Part shown: piece by piece, positions 1-6,391 of the stretch | How positions within the stretch are numbered: the stretch's first letter is position 1 | Layout: the number at the start of each line of letters is the position of its first letter | From: Bacteroidia bacterium | GTDB taxonomy: Bacteria > Bacteroidota > Bacteroidia > Bacteroidales > BM523 | DNA length: 9,756 nucleotides | Direction: 5' to 3' | Assembly (NCBI GenBank): GCA_016209245.1 | Contig: JACQWN010000349.1 | Location: 1 to 9,756, forward strand | Notes under the pieces: model-generated | What the model was told of the DNA's origin: nothing | Seen by the model: only the letters and a program-made list of their open reading frames with translations | The model's database searches: none | Position numbers and translations under genes: made by a program

Positions 1-85
1 GAAGTACGAATTTTTTACGAATATACGAATTACGAATTCGCTGGCCATTTCGTAATTCGTAAGTTCGTATATTTTTCGTACTTCG
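1..85. repeat. Long imperfect inverted repeat made of TACGAAT units
   Basis: The left arm (1-36) and right arm (50-85) are reverse complements with no gaps, matching at about 30 of 36 positions; the outer 10 bp, GAAGTACGAA / TTCGTACTTC, match perfectly. Each arm is itself a run of degenerate TACGAAT/ACGAATT units, so the element is both a direct and an inverted repeat. The loop (about 37-49) contains CTGGCCA. It lies 75 bp upstream of the first gene and begins exactly at the window edge, so it may continue or may close an upstream transcription unit. It could be a dispersed intergenic repeat, a REP-like target of a RAYT, or a bidirectional terminator; the sequence does not decide between these. 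Confidence 0.75.
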
Positions 86-145
86 GTGGGTTAATACTGC
101 CACTACCTAAATAGTCACTAATTTTTTATAAAAAAAATAATTAAT

Positions 146-150
146 GGAGG
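146..150 (+). promoter_or_regulatory. Shine-Dalgarno GGAGG for the 883-residue secreted protein
   Basis: GGAGG ends 9 bases before the ATG at 160 and follows an A/T-rich leader. It supports this start codon. The other large genes in the window have no such motif, only A/T-rich leaders, which is the usual Bacteroidetes pattern; gene 1 therefore stands out. Confidence 0.6.
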
Positions 151-159
151 AAACAAATC

Positions 160-2811
160 ATGAAAAAACTTTACTTATTATTTGTCGTAATTTTGCTTGC
201 CTGTTTACAAATTGTTAATGGACAGACTGTTTATTGGTCTGAGGATTTTGAAGGAGTAATCCCCAACTGGTATGCAACCAATGGAACATGGGATATTGGA
301 ACTCCCACAGTTGGTGGTCCAAGTGCAGCTCACGGTGGAATAAAATGTGCTGGTACTGTTTTGGATGGGACATATAATGACGGCGTTAATACCAAGTTAC
401 GCCAAATTAATTCTATTACTATTCCGGAAGTTAATCAAAACCCTCGGTTACGTTTCTGGCATTGGTTTTCATTTTCATCAAATGATTGGGGAGTGGTTCA
501 GATTAGTAATGATGGTGGCAATAATTGGACAAATATGACAAACTACAACTATTATCACACATGTAGTAGTATATGGACAGTTGAAGAAATTGACCTTCGT
601 CCCTGGGCAGGGATGAATATACTGTTTGCATTCCAATTTAATTCGGCATGGTCGGGGACAAGTTGGGGTTGGTACATTGATGACCTTGAAATCAGAACCG
701 GACAATATACCTTTAATAACCCGGAAGGTTTTGAAGCAGGCTATGGTGATTGGTCGGTAGAACATGGCACTTGGGAGATCGGGCAAGTTACATCCGGTTC
801 CGGACCCGGGTCTTGTCATTCAGGAGTGAATTGTGTAGGTACGTTACTAAATGGAAATTATGATGATGATGTTGACTCACGGCTAAGAACAACTTGGTTC
901 ACGGTTCCACACTCGAATCCTGGTTTATCGTTTTATCATTGGTTTTCATTTTCATCAAATGATTGGGGAAGTGTGCAAATTAGTACTGACGGAATCAATT
1001 GGACGACTATGTCAAACAACAATTTTACAAGTAGTAGCACTAATTGGACATTTTATTATCAGTCTCTTTCAGCATATGCTGACTCACTCATTCAAATAGC
1101 ATTTCGATTTCATTCTGCATGGTCGGGAACAAGTTCCGGTTTGTACATTGACGATATTGCAATAACCTCAACAGTCCCTGTTGCAAACTTCACAGGAGCG
1201 CCCTCTGTCGGAAATGTTCCACTCACCGTTCAGTTTACCGATCAGTCAATCAATAGTCCTAATAGTTGGAGTTGGGATTTCGGCGACGGGGGAACATCCA
1301 CCATACAAAATCCTTCGCATGTTTACGATTCAGTAGGTACCTATACAGTAGCTTTAACCGCAACAAACTCTTATGGCAGTAATACAAATACCAAAAATTC
1401 TTATATTACGGTCAATCCCGCTCTCGACGCCGCCATCAGCCCGGATCCGGCAACAGTATATGTGAATACCGATTTGCAGCTTAACGGGAATCCGTCGGGA
1501 GGTTCGGGAATTTATTCATCCCACTATTGGACAGGCAATACTCAGTATTTGAATTCAACATCAATTGTCAATCCCGTATTTAATTGCCCGGATGTAGGGA
1601 ATTACGCACTAATATATACCGTAACTGACAATCTTGGATATACATCTTCGGATACAATAGTAGTAAATGTATATTCCTTTATATACGAGCCGGAGATATG
1701 TATCGTTACTGTTGATCCGGTTTCAGGTAAGAACTTGATTATTTGGGATAAGTCGCAGAACAGCGACATTGCTTATTTCAGGATTCTGAGAGAAGTTTCG
1801 ACCGGGGTCTATGATTCAATCGGATGTGTGTTCGCACCGGAAGATTGCATATTTACTGATTATCTGTCAACTCCTGTTACTCAATCTTATCAGTACAAAA
1901 TCGAGGCTGTCAAAGTAAACGGCGATGTATCTGTCCGCAGTCCTTATCATAAGACTATTCATTTAAGCGTGAGCCTCGGCGTCCCGACAACGACCGTTCA
2001 GCTTATCTGGAATAAATACGAGGATGAAAGCAACGATTTTACTGTTTCAAAGTACTATATTTACAGGGGGCCTTCACCCGACAATTTACAACTGTGCGAT
2101 TCATTATCGGGAACTTCTGATTCATATACGGATGTCAACGTGACCGGTGTACAATACTATGCCATCGGCGTTACGCGGGCAGGTGGCTGCAATCCGACAG
2201 GCTCGAAGGATATTGACGATGGAACTTCATTTTCAAATATTGAAAATAACAGCACCACGACTCTAAGCAACGATACGACACTCCAAAACCTGCTTTATAA
2301 CGGAACGTCAGTTCCCGGATTTAATCCACAGACTTCCGACTATAATATAACTCTTTCCACTACAATAGTTCCAACTGTCGTAGGAATACCAACCCATCCA
2401 AATGCAACGGTTTATGTGGTCAATGCCAATGGCATTCCCGGTACAACCACCATTGTGGTCACTGCTGAAAATGGCATCAACATGAAGATATATAACCTTC
2501 ATTTCACTTACAATAGCTTCATAGCTGAAAATAAAATTGCGGATGCATTATTACAAATCTATCCCAACCCCTTCACCAACAAAACAACCATAAAATTCGA
2601 CAACCCGTATAGTAAGTCATATACGCTGGTAATTACCGATATTACAGGAAAAATTGTAAAAGAAATTAAAGAAATACGAACCAATAAAATAGAAATAAAC
2701 AGGAAGGAACTGGTAAACGGTATATATACGGTTGAATTAACCTGCCGTCATTGCGTTATGGCAGGCAAGGAAGGTGAAAAATTATTCAAGGGCAGAATTA
2801 TTATTGAATAG
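160..2811 (+). CDS. Secreted multi-domain T9SS-sorted protein (MAM/lectin-like x2, PKD, Fn3-like, cadherin-like)
   Basis: This is probably a cell-surface or released adhesin-like or substrate-binding protein; no catalytic motif is visible. Residues 1-21 form a signal peptide (Lys-Lys, hydrophobic core, then NG-Q). Residues about 22-182 and 187-337 are two homologous modules, each with the HWFSFSSNDWG motif and ending in a [GL][WL]YIDD[LI] motif, as in MAM/concanavalin-like domains at the C-termini of immune-inhibitor-A-type proteins. A PKD domain (about 341-420) has the WDFGDG signature and a PSHVY motif. A second PKD-like module spans about 423-508. A two-part Fn3-like region (about 512-690) is clearly homologous to the same region in the two minus-strand proteins here (SPYHKT, YEDES and IYRG motifs). 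A cadherin-like beta-sandwich (about 706-787) is followed by a type A T9SS sorting domain (about 796-883, IYPNPF...ITDITGK...NGIY). The ATG at 160 is backed by GGAGG. The ligand is unknown. Confidence 0.93.
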   Translation: MKKLYLLFVVILLACLQIVNGQTVYWSEDFEGVIPNWYATNGTWDIGTPTVGGPSAAHGGIKCAGTVLDGTYNDGVNTKLRQINSITIPEVNQNPRLRFWHWFSFSSNDWGVVQISNDGGNNWTNMTNYNYYHTCSSIWTVEEIDLRPWAGMNILFAFQFNSAWSGTSWGWYIDDLEIRTGQYTFNNPEGFEAGYGDWSVEHGTWEIGQVTSGSGPGSCHSGVNCVGTLLNGNYDDDVDSRLRTTWFTVPHSNPGLSFYHWFSFSSNDWGSVQISTDGINWTTMSNNNFTSSSTNWTFYYQSLSAYADSLIQIAFRFHSAWSGTSSGLYIDDIAITSTVPVANFTGAPSVGNVPLTVQFTDQSINSPNSWSWDFGDGGTSTIQNPSHVYDSVGTYTVALTATNSYGSNTNTKNSYITVNPALDAAISPDPATVYVNTDLQLNGNPSGGSGIYSSHYWTGNTQYLNSTSIVNPVFNCPDVGNYALIYTVTDNLGYTSSDTIVVNVYSFIYEPEICIVTVDPVSGKNLIIWDKSQNSDIAYFRILREVSTGVYDSIGCVFAPEDCIFTDYLSTPVTQSYQYKIEAVKVNGDVSVRSPYHKTIHLSVSLGVPTTTVQLIWNKYEDESNDFTVSKYYIYRGPSPDNLQLCDSLSGTSDSYTDVNVTGVQYYAIGVTRAGGCNPTGSKDIDDGTSFSNIENNSTTTLSNDTTLQNLLYNGTSVPGFNPQTSDYNITLSTTIVPTVVGIPTHPNATVYVVNANGIPGTTTIVVTAENGINMKIYNLHFTYNSFIAENKIADALLQIYPNPFTNKTTIKFDNPYSKSYTLVITDITGKIVKEIKEIRTNKIEINRKELVNGIYTVELTCRHCVMAGKEGEKLFKGRIIIE
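223..1170 (+). repeat. Tandem intragenic duplication of a MAM/lectin-like module
   Basis: The two modules lie 477 bp (159 codons) apart. A 33-bp stretch at 460-492 is repeated exactly at 937-969, and the segment ending each module is also close (GCATGGTCGGG, then ACAAGTT). Between these blocks the copies have diverged. This fits an old in-frame duplication with the aromatic core strand conserved or homogenised. Confidence 0.85.
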
Positions 2812-2860
2812 AATCATTACATTGACACCATCACAATTTGGATATTTGATAAAAAAATAA

Positions 2861-2892
2861 TTTGCATACATTATAAATAATGTTTATATTTG
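2861..2892 (+). promoter_or_regulatory. Candidate Bacteroidetes sigma-ABfr promoter with a dyad in the spacer
   Basis: TTTG at 2861-2864 is followed after 20 bp by TATATTTG at 2885-2892. This matches the known Bacteroidetes arrangement of a -33 TTTG and a -7 TAnnTTTG separated by about 19-21 bp. Transcription would start near 2899. The spacer holds a perfect dyad, ACATTAT-AA-ATAATGT (2868-2883), which could be an operator. The first gene downstream is either the doubtful ORF at 2992 or the DUF6934-like gene at 3143. Confidence 0.4.
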
Positions 2893-2927
2893 TTGTTCAT
2901 AATAAGAATTAAAAAACCTGTGGTGAG

Positions 2928-2943
2928 TCCCGCATATGCGGGA
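2928..2943. repeat. 16-bp perfect palindrome TCCCGCATATGCGGGA
   Basis: The arms TCCCGCAT and ATGCGGGA are exact reverse complements, and a G-U pair could extend the stem by one. It is GC-rich in an AT-rich gap. No T-run follows, so it is not a standard intrinsic terminator. It could be a protein-binding dyad or a REP-like half-element. Confidence 0.6.
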
Positions 2944-2991
2944 TCGAACTATGGTTGAAAGAGGCAATAAAAATTTTAAAGTGCAAATAAA

Positions 2992-3111
2992 ATGACTGAT
3001 AAGCAAAATTTCACCAAACCTCCTGTATGCGAAATAACTACCAAAATGATGGTTACACAATCGTTATGGGCAATTTTCAAAACTTTGTTAATATTATTGA
3101 TAGACAAATAA
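2992..3111 (+). CDS. Doubtful 39-residue ORF (possible gene remnant)
   Basis: The ATG at 2992 opens 39 codons ending with TAA at 3109-3111. The predicted peptide begins MTDKQNFTKPPV and ends in a hydrophobic segment (TLLILLIDK). A 14-codon ORF at 2951-2995 overlaps it by ATGA. There is no Shine-Dalgarno and no family I recognise. The GTTATGGGC core-like site lies inside it. It could be a small membrane peptide, the tail of a decayed gene, or chance. Confidence 0.18.
   Translation: MTDKQNFTKPPVCEITTKMMVTQSLWAIFKTLLILLIDK
3063..3071 (+). other. GTTATGGGC: possible attC-type core site at the 5' edge of a cassette
   Basis: The 9-mer GTTATGGGC is the exact reverse complement of GCCCATAAC at 3763-3771, which sits 4 bp after the last stop of the two-gene unit. 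In integron cassettes the 5' end of a cassette (after the G of the core) is complementary to the start of its own attC, and this pair shows that relation. It deviates from the classical GTTRRRY core (GTTATGG), and no upstream attC arm is evident. Confidence 0.35.
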
Positions 3112-3127
3112 AATTTTTGTAATTTTG
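3097..3127 (+). promoter_or_regulatory. Candidate promoter directly upstream of the DUF6934-like gene
   Basis: TTG at 3097-3099 is followed after 20 bp by TAATTTTG at 3120-3127, matching the Bacteroidetes -33/-7 consensus and spacing. The predicted start near 3134 leaves about 10 bases before the ATG at 3143, a very short leader. If real, the cassette has its own promoter. Confidence 0.45.
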
Positions 3128-3142
3128 ACAAAAAATGAATAG

Positions 3143-3595
3143 ATGAATAAGCCGAAATATTTGTACAAGTCTGAAGAGTTTCTGAAGATTTATGAATTTG
3201 TTAGTGAAGGGCCAAAAGGACGTATTAAAAAGATGGTTCAATATACTGATACAGGGACGGAGAATGTTTATAATCTTGCATTTGGCGACTATGACGAAGA
3301 AACGAAAAATATTAACGACGGTTCAATAACAAACAACGGAGACAGCACAAAGGTTTTAGCGACTGTTGCATCAACTATTTATGCTTTTACAGAAAAGTAT
3401 CCAAATGCATGGATTTTTGCGACAGGTAGTACAGCAGTCAGGACACGACTTTACAGGATGGGAATTACAAACAATATTGAAGAAATTAAGACAGACTTTG
3501 AAGTTTATGGATTGACTACAGAGACTAACAAATGGGAAGAATTTATTATAGGTGAAGATTATGAAGCATTTTTGATAACAAAAAAAATAAAATAA
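3143..3595 (+). CDS. DUF6934-like uncharacterised protein
   Basis: This 150-residue soluble protein has no signal peptide or membrane segment. I recognise it as close to the Bacteroidetes family annotated DUF6934. The pattern is a short N-terminal strand-rich part with YEFVSEGP (about 17-24), then NLAFGD (44-49), TNNGD (63-67), KVLATVASTIYAFTEKYPNAW (70-90) and the strongest block, ATGSTAVRTRLYRMGI (93-108). The conserved Thr-Gly-Ser-Thr followed by Arg residues suggests a ligand or nucleic-acid contact, but no function is established. The ATG at 3143 has no Shine-Dalgarno and sits just below a candidate promoter. The next small gene starts 7 bp after the stop, so the two are probably co-transcribed. 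The pair, flanked by complementary 9-mers, looks like a mobile cassette. A toxin-antitoxin or phage-defence role is only a guess from that layout. Confidence 0.85.
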   Translation: MNKPKYLYKSEEFLKIYEFVSEGPKGRIKKMVQYTDTGTENVYNLAFGDYDEETKNINDGSITNNGDSTKVLATVASTIYAFTEKYPNAWIFATGSTAVRTRLYRMGITNNIEEIKTDFEVYGLTTETNKWEEFIIGEDYEAFLITKKIK

Positions 3596-3602
3596 ATTTG
3601 AT

Positions 3603-3758
3603 ATGACAACGATAGAAGAATTAAATCAGTCAAAAATACCAGTTATTGTATTTGATAAAAAATTAGAACAGTTTAGAGACAAAATTTTATTTCCGGAAAA
3701 ACTGGATAAAGCTAAAGAAATATTAGCAAAATTTGGACTTCCGAAGACAAAAAAGTAA
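3603..3758 (+). CDS. Small 51-residue partner of the DUF6934-like protein
   Basis: The ORF runs from ATG at 3603 to TAA at 3756-3758, 7 bp after the preceding stop. The peptide starts MTTIEELNQSKIPVIVFDKK and ends with a Lys-rich amphipathic segment containing FPEKLDKAKEILAKFGLP. It is highly charged, likely alpha-helical at the C-terminus, with no signal peptide or membrane segment. Codon use and spacing look genuine. From memory, DUF6934 genes in Bacteroidetes are often followed by a small ORF of this type, but I cannot verify this here. The order (larger protein first, tiny charged protein second) is compatible with a protein and its small regulator or antidote; this is inference. The attC-like sequence starts 4 bp after its stop, as expected for the last gene of a cassette. 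Confidence 0.72.
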   Translation: MTTIEELNQSKIPVIVFDKKLEQFRDKILFPEKLDKAKEILAKFGLPKTKK

Positions 3759-3762
3759 AACG

Positions 3763-3898
3763 GCCCATAACAGGCGTTTGATTTCAGTGGCAGGGCAGTA
3801 ACTCGCAGGACAGAAAAATAATAAATTTAAAGGTTGTAACTTCGTTGAAGCATTTGTATATTTATATGCAATTAAATATGACGTTTCATTGTCCTGCG
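3763..3898 (+). repeat. Possible decayed attC-like recombination site after the two-gene cassette
   Basis: The segment starts with GCCCATAAC (3763-3771), followed by AGGCGTTTG. An inner perfect pair CGCAGGACA (3804-3812) / TGTCCTGCG (3890-3898) closes a large variable region with a small hairpin, CTTC-GTT-GAAG (3840-3850). A CGTTTG near 3774-3780 can pair with CAAACG at 3901-3906, just outside. The position right after the stop, the long imperfect palindrome and the match to the upstream GTTATGGGC all resemble attC sites of Bacteroidetes cassettes. The expected right-hand GTTATGGGC is missing: only GCGTCATAT is found near 3945-3953. I call it decayed or partial. No integrase gene is in the window. 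Confidence 0.35.
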
Positions 3899-3919
3899 GA
3901 CAAACGAAAGTCAGGCGAC

Positions 3920-3945
3920 CTCAATTCGTCTGTAAGACAATTGAG
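3920..3945. terminator. Hairpin between convergent genes, possible bidirectional terminator
   Basis: CTCAATT (3920-3926) pairs with AATTGAG (3939-3945), and GTCT pairs with AGAC around a GTA loop, with one bulged C at 3927. That gives an 11-bp stem. It lies 11 bp beyond the stop of the minus-strand T9SS gene and between convergent units. No strong T-run follows on either strand, so termination is likely weak or factor-assisted. The bulged base would also suit an attC arm. Confidence 0.35.
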
Positions 3946-3956
3946 CGTCATATATT

Positions 3957-6221
3957 TTATTCGACTATTATCATTGTTCTATATATATTATCCGCCTTTA
4001 CCTCCAGGATATAAAGCCCTTTTTCCATGTTTTCCCGTTCTATTTTAGCTTCCGTTCTATTTATATCTTCTGATAATTTTACTTTCTTTCCTGTAATATC
4101 AAATATTGTAATGCTGTGAATTAAATTATTATTATTCTGATTTTTGAGTCTAATAATGGATACATCGTCAAACGGATTTGGAAATATGGCTATTTCATTG
4201 TTTAAGTTTATTGTTTCCATGCCATTATCGAAATTTCGTATTATATTTGAGTACGAATTGCTTATTCCCGAAGTATCTGTCGTATCGGTTATATTGCAGG
4301 GAGGGTTCCGAACAATTCCGATTTTATAGTAATAATCACCGAAAACATTCTGGTCGGTGTAGATTATTGCGCTTGAACCAATACCGCCCGGCATGCTGGC
4401 GATTGAATCCAAATTATCCGGTGCCGAACCGCGGTAAATGGTATAATTTGACGGGATAAAAATTCCACCTTCGTCTTTGTATGGAGTAAAAACCAGGCTC
4501 ACGGCAGAACCGTCAACAAATATCGCCAGTTTCATGGTCTTATGATAATAGCTTAAATCTGATTTTTTTCCACAAGTATCAATAACTGCGATTTTATATT
4601 TTTCAGCCTTTGTTTCCGGATTGCTTGCTAAATCAATAAAATATGAGGGGCTGTCAAATGCAGCATAGCCGATGCTGTCATATTCTTCAGTTTCTTTTTC
4701 TTAATAATTAATAAAGCCGACAGTGCCCACACCGGATTTTTTTTCCCATAGAATTTTATTTTTCCCGGTCTGTGCATCTACAGTAACAAAATAAGGATTT
4801 GCTACAATGACCGTGACGGTATCGGTTCCTGTGCAGCCTAACTGATCGGTAATAATAGTAACATAATTAGTAGTAACAACAGGATTTGCAGCAGGATTGG
4901 CTGTGTCAGCATTATTTAAAGCAGTTGCAGGGCTCCATGTATAGCTAAATGAGCCGGATTCCTCTTCATGATTACTGCTTCCTGCAGCATACAATGTTGT
5001 ACTTTGTCCGTTGCAAATTTGTGCATCTGTTCCTGCATCGGCAATAATAGTAATAACTTTCAGCTCCGCTTCGTCGCTAACAATATTTCGGCATAAATTA
5101 CTTACTTCACATGAATAAATTCCTTGAGCAGCAAGGTCAAGATTGCTTATTTCGTACATGTTTTCTGTTGCGCCTGGAATATCTGCACCATCTTTTTTCC
5201 ATTGATAAAAATACGGTGATGTGCCGCTTGGCGTTACTGAAAAAGAAGCGCTGCCTCCCGTGCATTTTACCTGGTTAATGGGATTTTGGTCAATATCAAC
5301 TGTTACAGGTTGATTGGCTACGGTTGTTGTACAAATTGTACGTCCTGAATTTTCAGAAGGTGTAAACGATCTTATTGCGCGGACATAATACTGCCAGCAT
5401 TTAGGGCTATAATTTGGCGGCGGATTATTAAAGTACATATACCAGCCCACATAAACAGAAATACCATAATACAAGTGAGGAACGGTATCTTCGGTAGAGC
5501 TCCAGTAATGGTGGTTACCGGTAAACCCGCCGACCATTGCCTGGTGCTGATGCAATAAAACTAGCTGGTTGATTGCAGGCAGATACCAGTCTGTATAGCC
5601 ATACAGGGTTAATGTATCGCATAATTTCGCTGCAACGGTGCCGTTGCTTGAAAGAATCTGTGTGCATTGGGCGGGGTTATTGTAAAAATCCGGTAAACTA
5701 TCATGAAATGCTACAATGGCGGCTGTGTTGGCAGCGCCATCGCTAAAGCTCCGGGCTGTAGGAACCGGCATGGTCAAACAACCCCATTCCATGCTAATAC
5801 TTTGGTCTTGCGGCGGAGCTATTAATCCGCTTCCGGCGCTGTCGGTAAAAAAAACTATTCCACCGTGAAACCAATCGCCTGATTGAACCTGTATAGTGGT
5901 TGTCATAATTTTATGTCTGATGATATCACTATAAACAGGGGAGGCATTGGGACAAAGAGTATCAGTTACTTTAGCTCTGAAAAATCTCTTACCGGTAACC
6001 GAAGCAGTTGTGATAACAATTTGCATGTTAAATGTAGCATCGGGTATATCTGTCCATGCAAGGCTGTCGGTGCTTTCCTGCCATTGAACAGAACCATTTG
6101 CGCCTGTTACTGAAAGAACGGCAGTATCGCCGGGAAGCATGGCATATTGATAATTCTGGCTCTTTGCCTGAATTATAACCAGCATGAATGCAGATACTAG
6201 AAAAATAAATTGGTTTTTCAT
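3957..6221 (-). pseudogene. T9SS-sorted DUF1566/Ig/PKD-like/Fn3-like protein, interrupted by one in-frame stop
   Basis: The reading frame from ATG 6221 to TAA 3957 is 754 codons long and has one internal TAA at 4701-4703 (codon 507). Residues 1-22 form a signal peptide. An N-terminal beta domain (about 25-110, with VQWQESTDSLAWTD) precedes a DUF1566 domain (about 115-286: GGIVFF, NTAAIVA, DWYLPA, YWSSTE). An Ig-like domain (about 304-390; Cys320 and Cys371, Trp341) and a PKD-like module (about 391-473; YTWSPAT, Cys403/Cys463) follow. The Fn3-like region starts at about 478 and is cut by the stop; past it the frame continues without change to a full T9SS sorting domain (IFPNPF...FDITGK...KGLYILEV). 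The intact paralogue at 6392-8587 aligns on both sides of the stop with no gap. If translation ends at 4701, the 506-residue product has a Sec signal but no T9SS signal and would stay in the periplasm. It may be a recent pseudogene, a sequencing error, or a read-through gene. Confidence 0.88.
4701..4703 (-). other. In-frame TAA that replaces a Lys codon
   Basis: The minus strand reads TAT TAA GAA AAA GAA ACT. The paralogue has TAT AAA GAA ATC GGA ACG at the equivalent place. A single A-to-T change in AAA explains the stop. There is no length difference, so this is a nonsense change and not a frameshift. The 165 bases beyond it (4700-4536), before the next ATG, are open and encode residues matching the paralogue. 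Confidence 0.9.
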
Positions 6222-6244
6222 AAAAATAGAGATTAAAAAATTAT

Positions 6245-6389
6245 TAATTAGTGTCCATCCATAAAGTCAAAATAGAACGCAGATGACGCTGATTTTTTAT
6301 GATTTAAATCAGTGAAAATCATAACAATCCGCGTCATCAGCGTTCCATTATATTTTGTATTTCATGACATTACGGATAGACACTAATTA
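6245..6389. mobile_element. 145-bp nested palindromic, MITE-like element
   Basis: Three nested inverted-repeat layers are visible. The outer arms carry TAATTAGTGTC at 6245-6255, with GACACTAATTA at 6379-6389 as its reverse complement, and extend to about 6264/6370 with 17 of 19 matches over the inner-adjacent arm. The middle arms are at 6272-6293 and 6327-6348 (19 of 22 matches, containing GATGACGC / GCGTCATC). The inner perfect 9-bp stem is TTATGATTT (6297-6305) / AAATCATAA (6316-6324). It has no coding capacity. It sits in the gap between two tandem paralogues, 2 bp after the upstream gene's stop. GATGACGC-type palindromes are common dispersed repeats in Bacteroidetes; a transposase source cannot be named from this window. 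In RNA it would fold strongly and could limit read-through into the downstream paralogue. Confidence 0.7.
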
Positions 6390-6391
6390 TC

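Larger units (their letters stand above)
2812..3142. other. 331-bp intergenic region between gene 1 and the two-gene cassette
   Basis: This A/T-rich gap has no convincing gene. It holds a candidate promoter (2861-2892), a 16-bp GC-rich palindrome (2928-2943), two overlapping doubtful short ORFs (2951-2995 and 2992-3111, joined as ATGA), a GTTATGGGC core-like site (3063-3071) and a second candidate promoter just before the next gene (3097-3127). No clear intrinsic terminator for gene 1 is visible. Confidence 0.6.

Noticed and set aside
1..85. CRISPR-like repeat series
   Set aside because: The TACGAAT units are short, unevenly spaced and palindromically arranged, with no unique spacers and no cas genes.
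478..819. 113-codon open frame on the minus strand inside gene 1
   Set aside because: It lies opposite a clear secreted-protein gene, has no family motif and is Cys/Ile-rich in the manner of antisense frames.
2928..2943. Intrinsic terminator for gene 1
   Set aside because: No T-run follows the stem and it lies more than 100 bp past the stop.
3845..4048. 67-codon plus-strand frame after the cassette
   Set aside because: It crosses the hairpin at 3920-3945 and the antisense of the T9SS sorting domain, has a low-complexity Pro/Phe/Tyr-rich end and no start signal.
4536..4703. Frameshift as the cause of the split minus-strand T9SS gene
   Set aside because: Both halves are in the same frame (6221 and 4535 differ by 1686, a multiple of three) and align to the paralogue without a gap, so the lesion is a nonsense codon.
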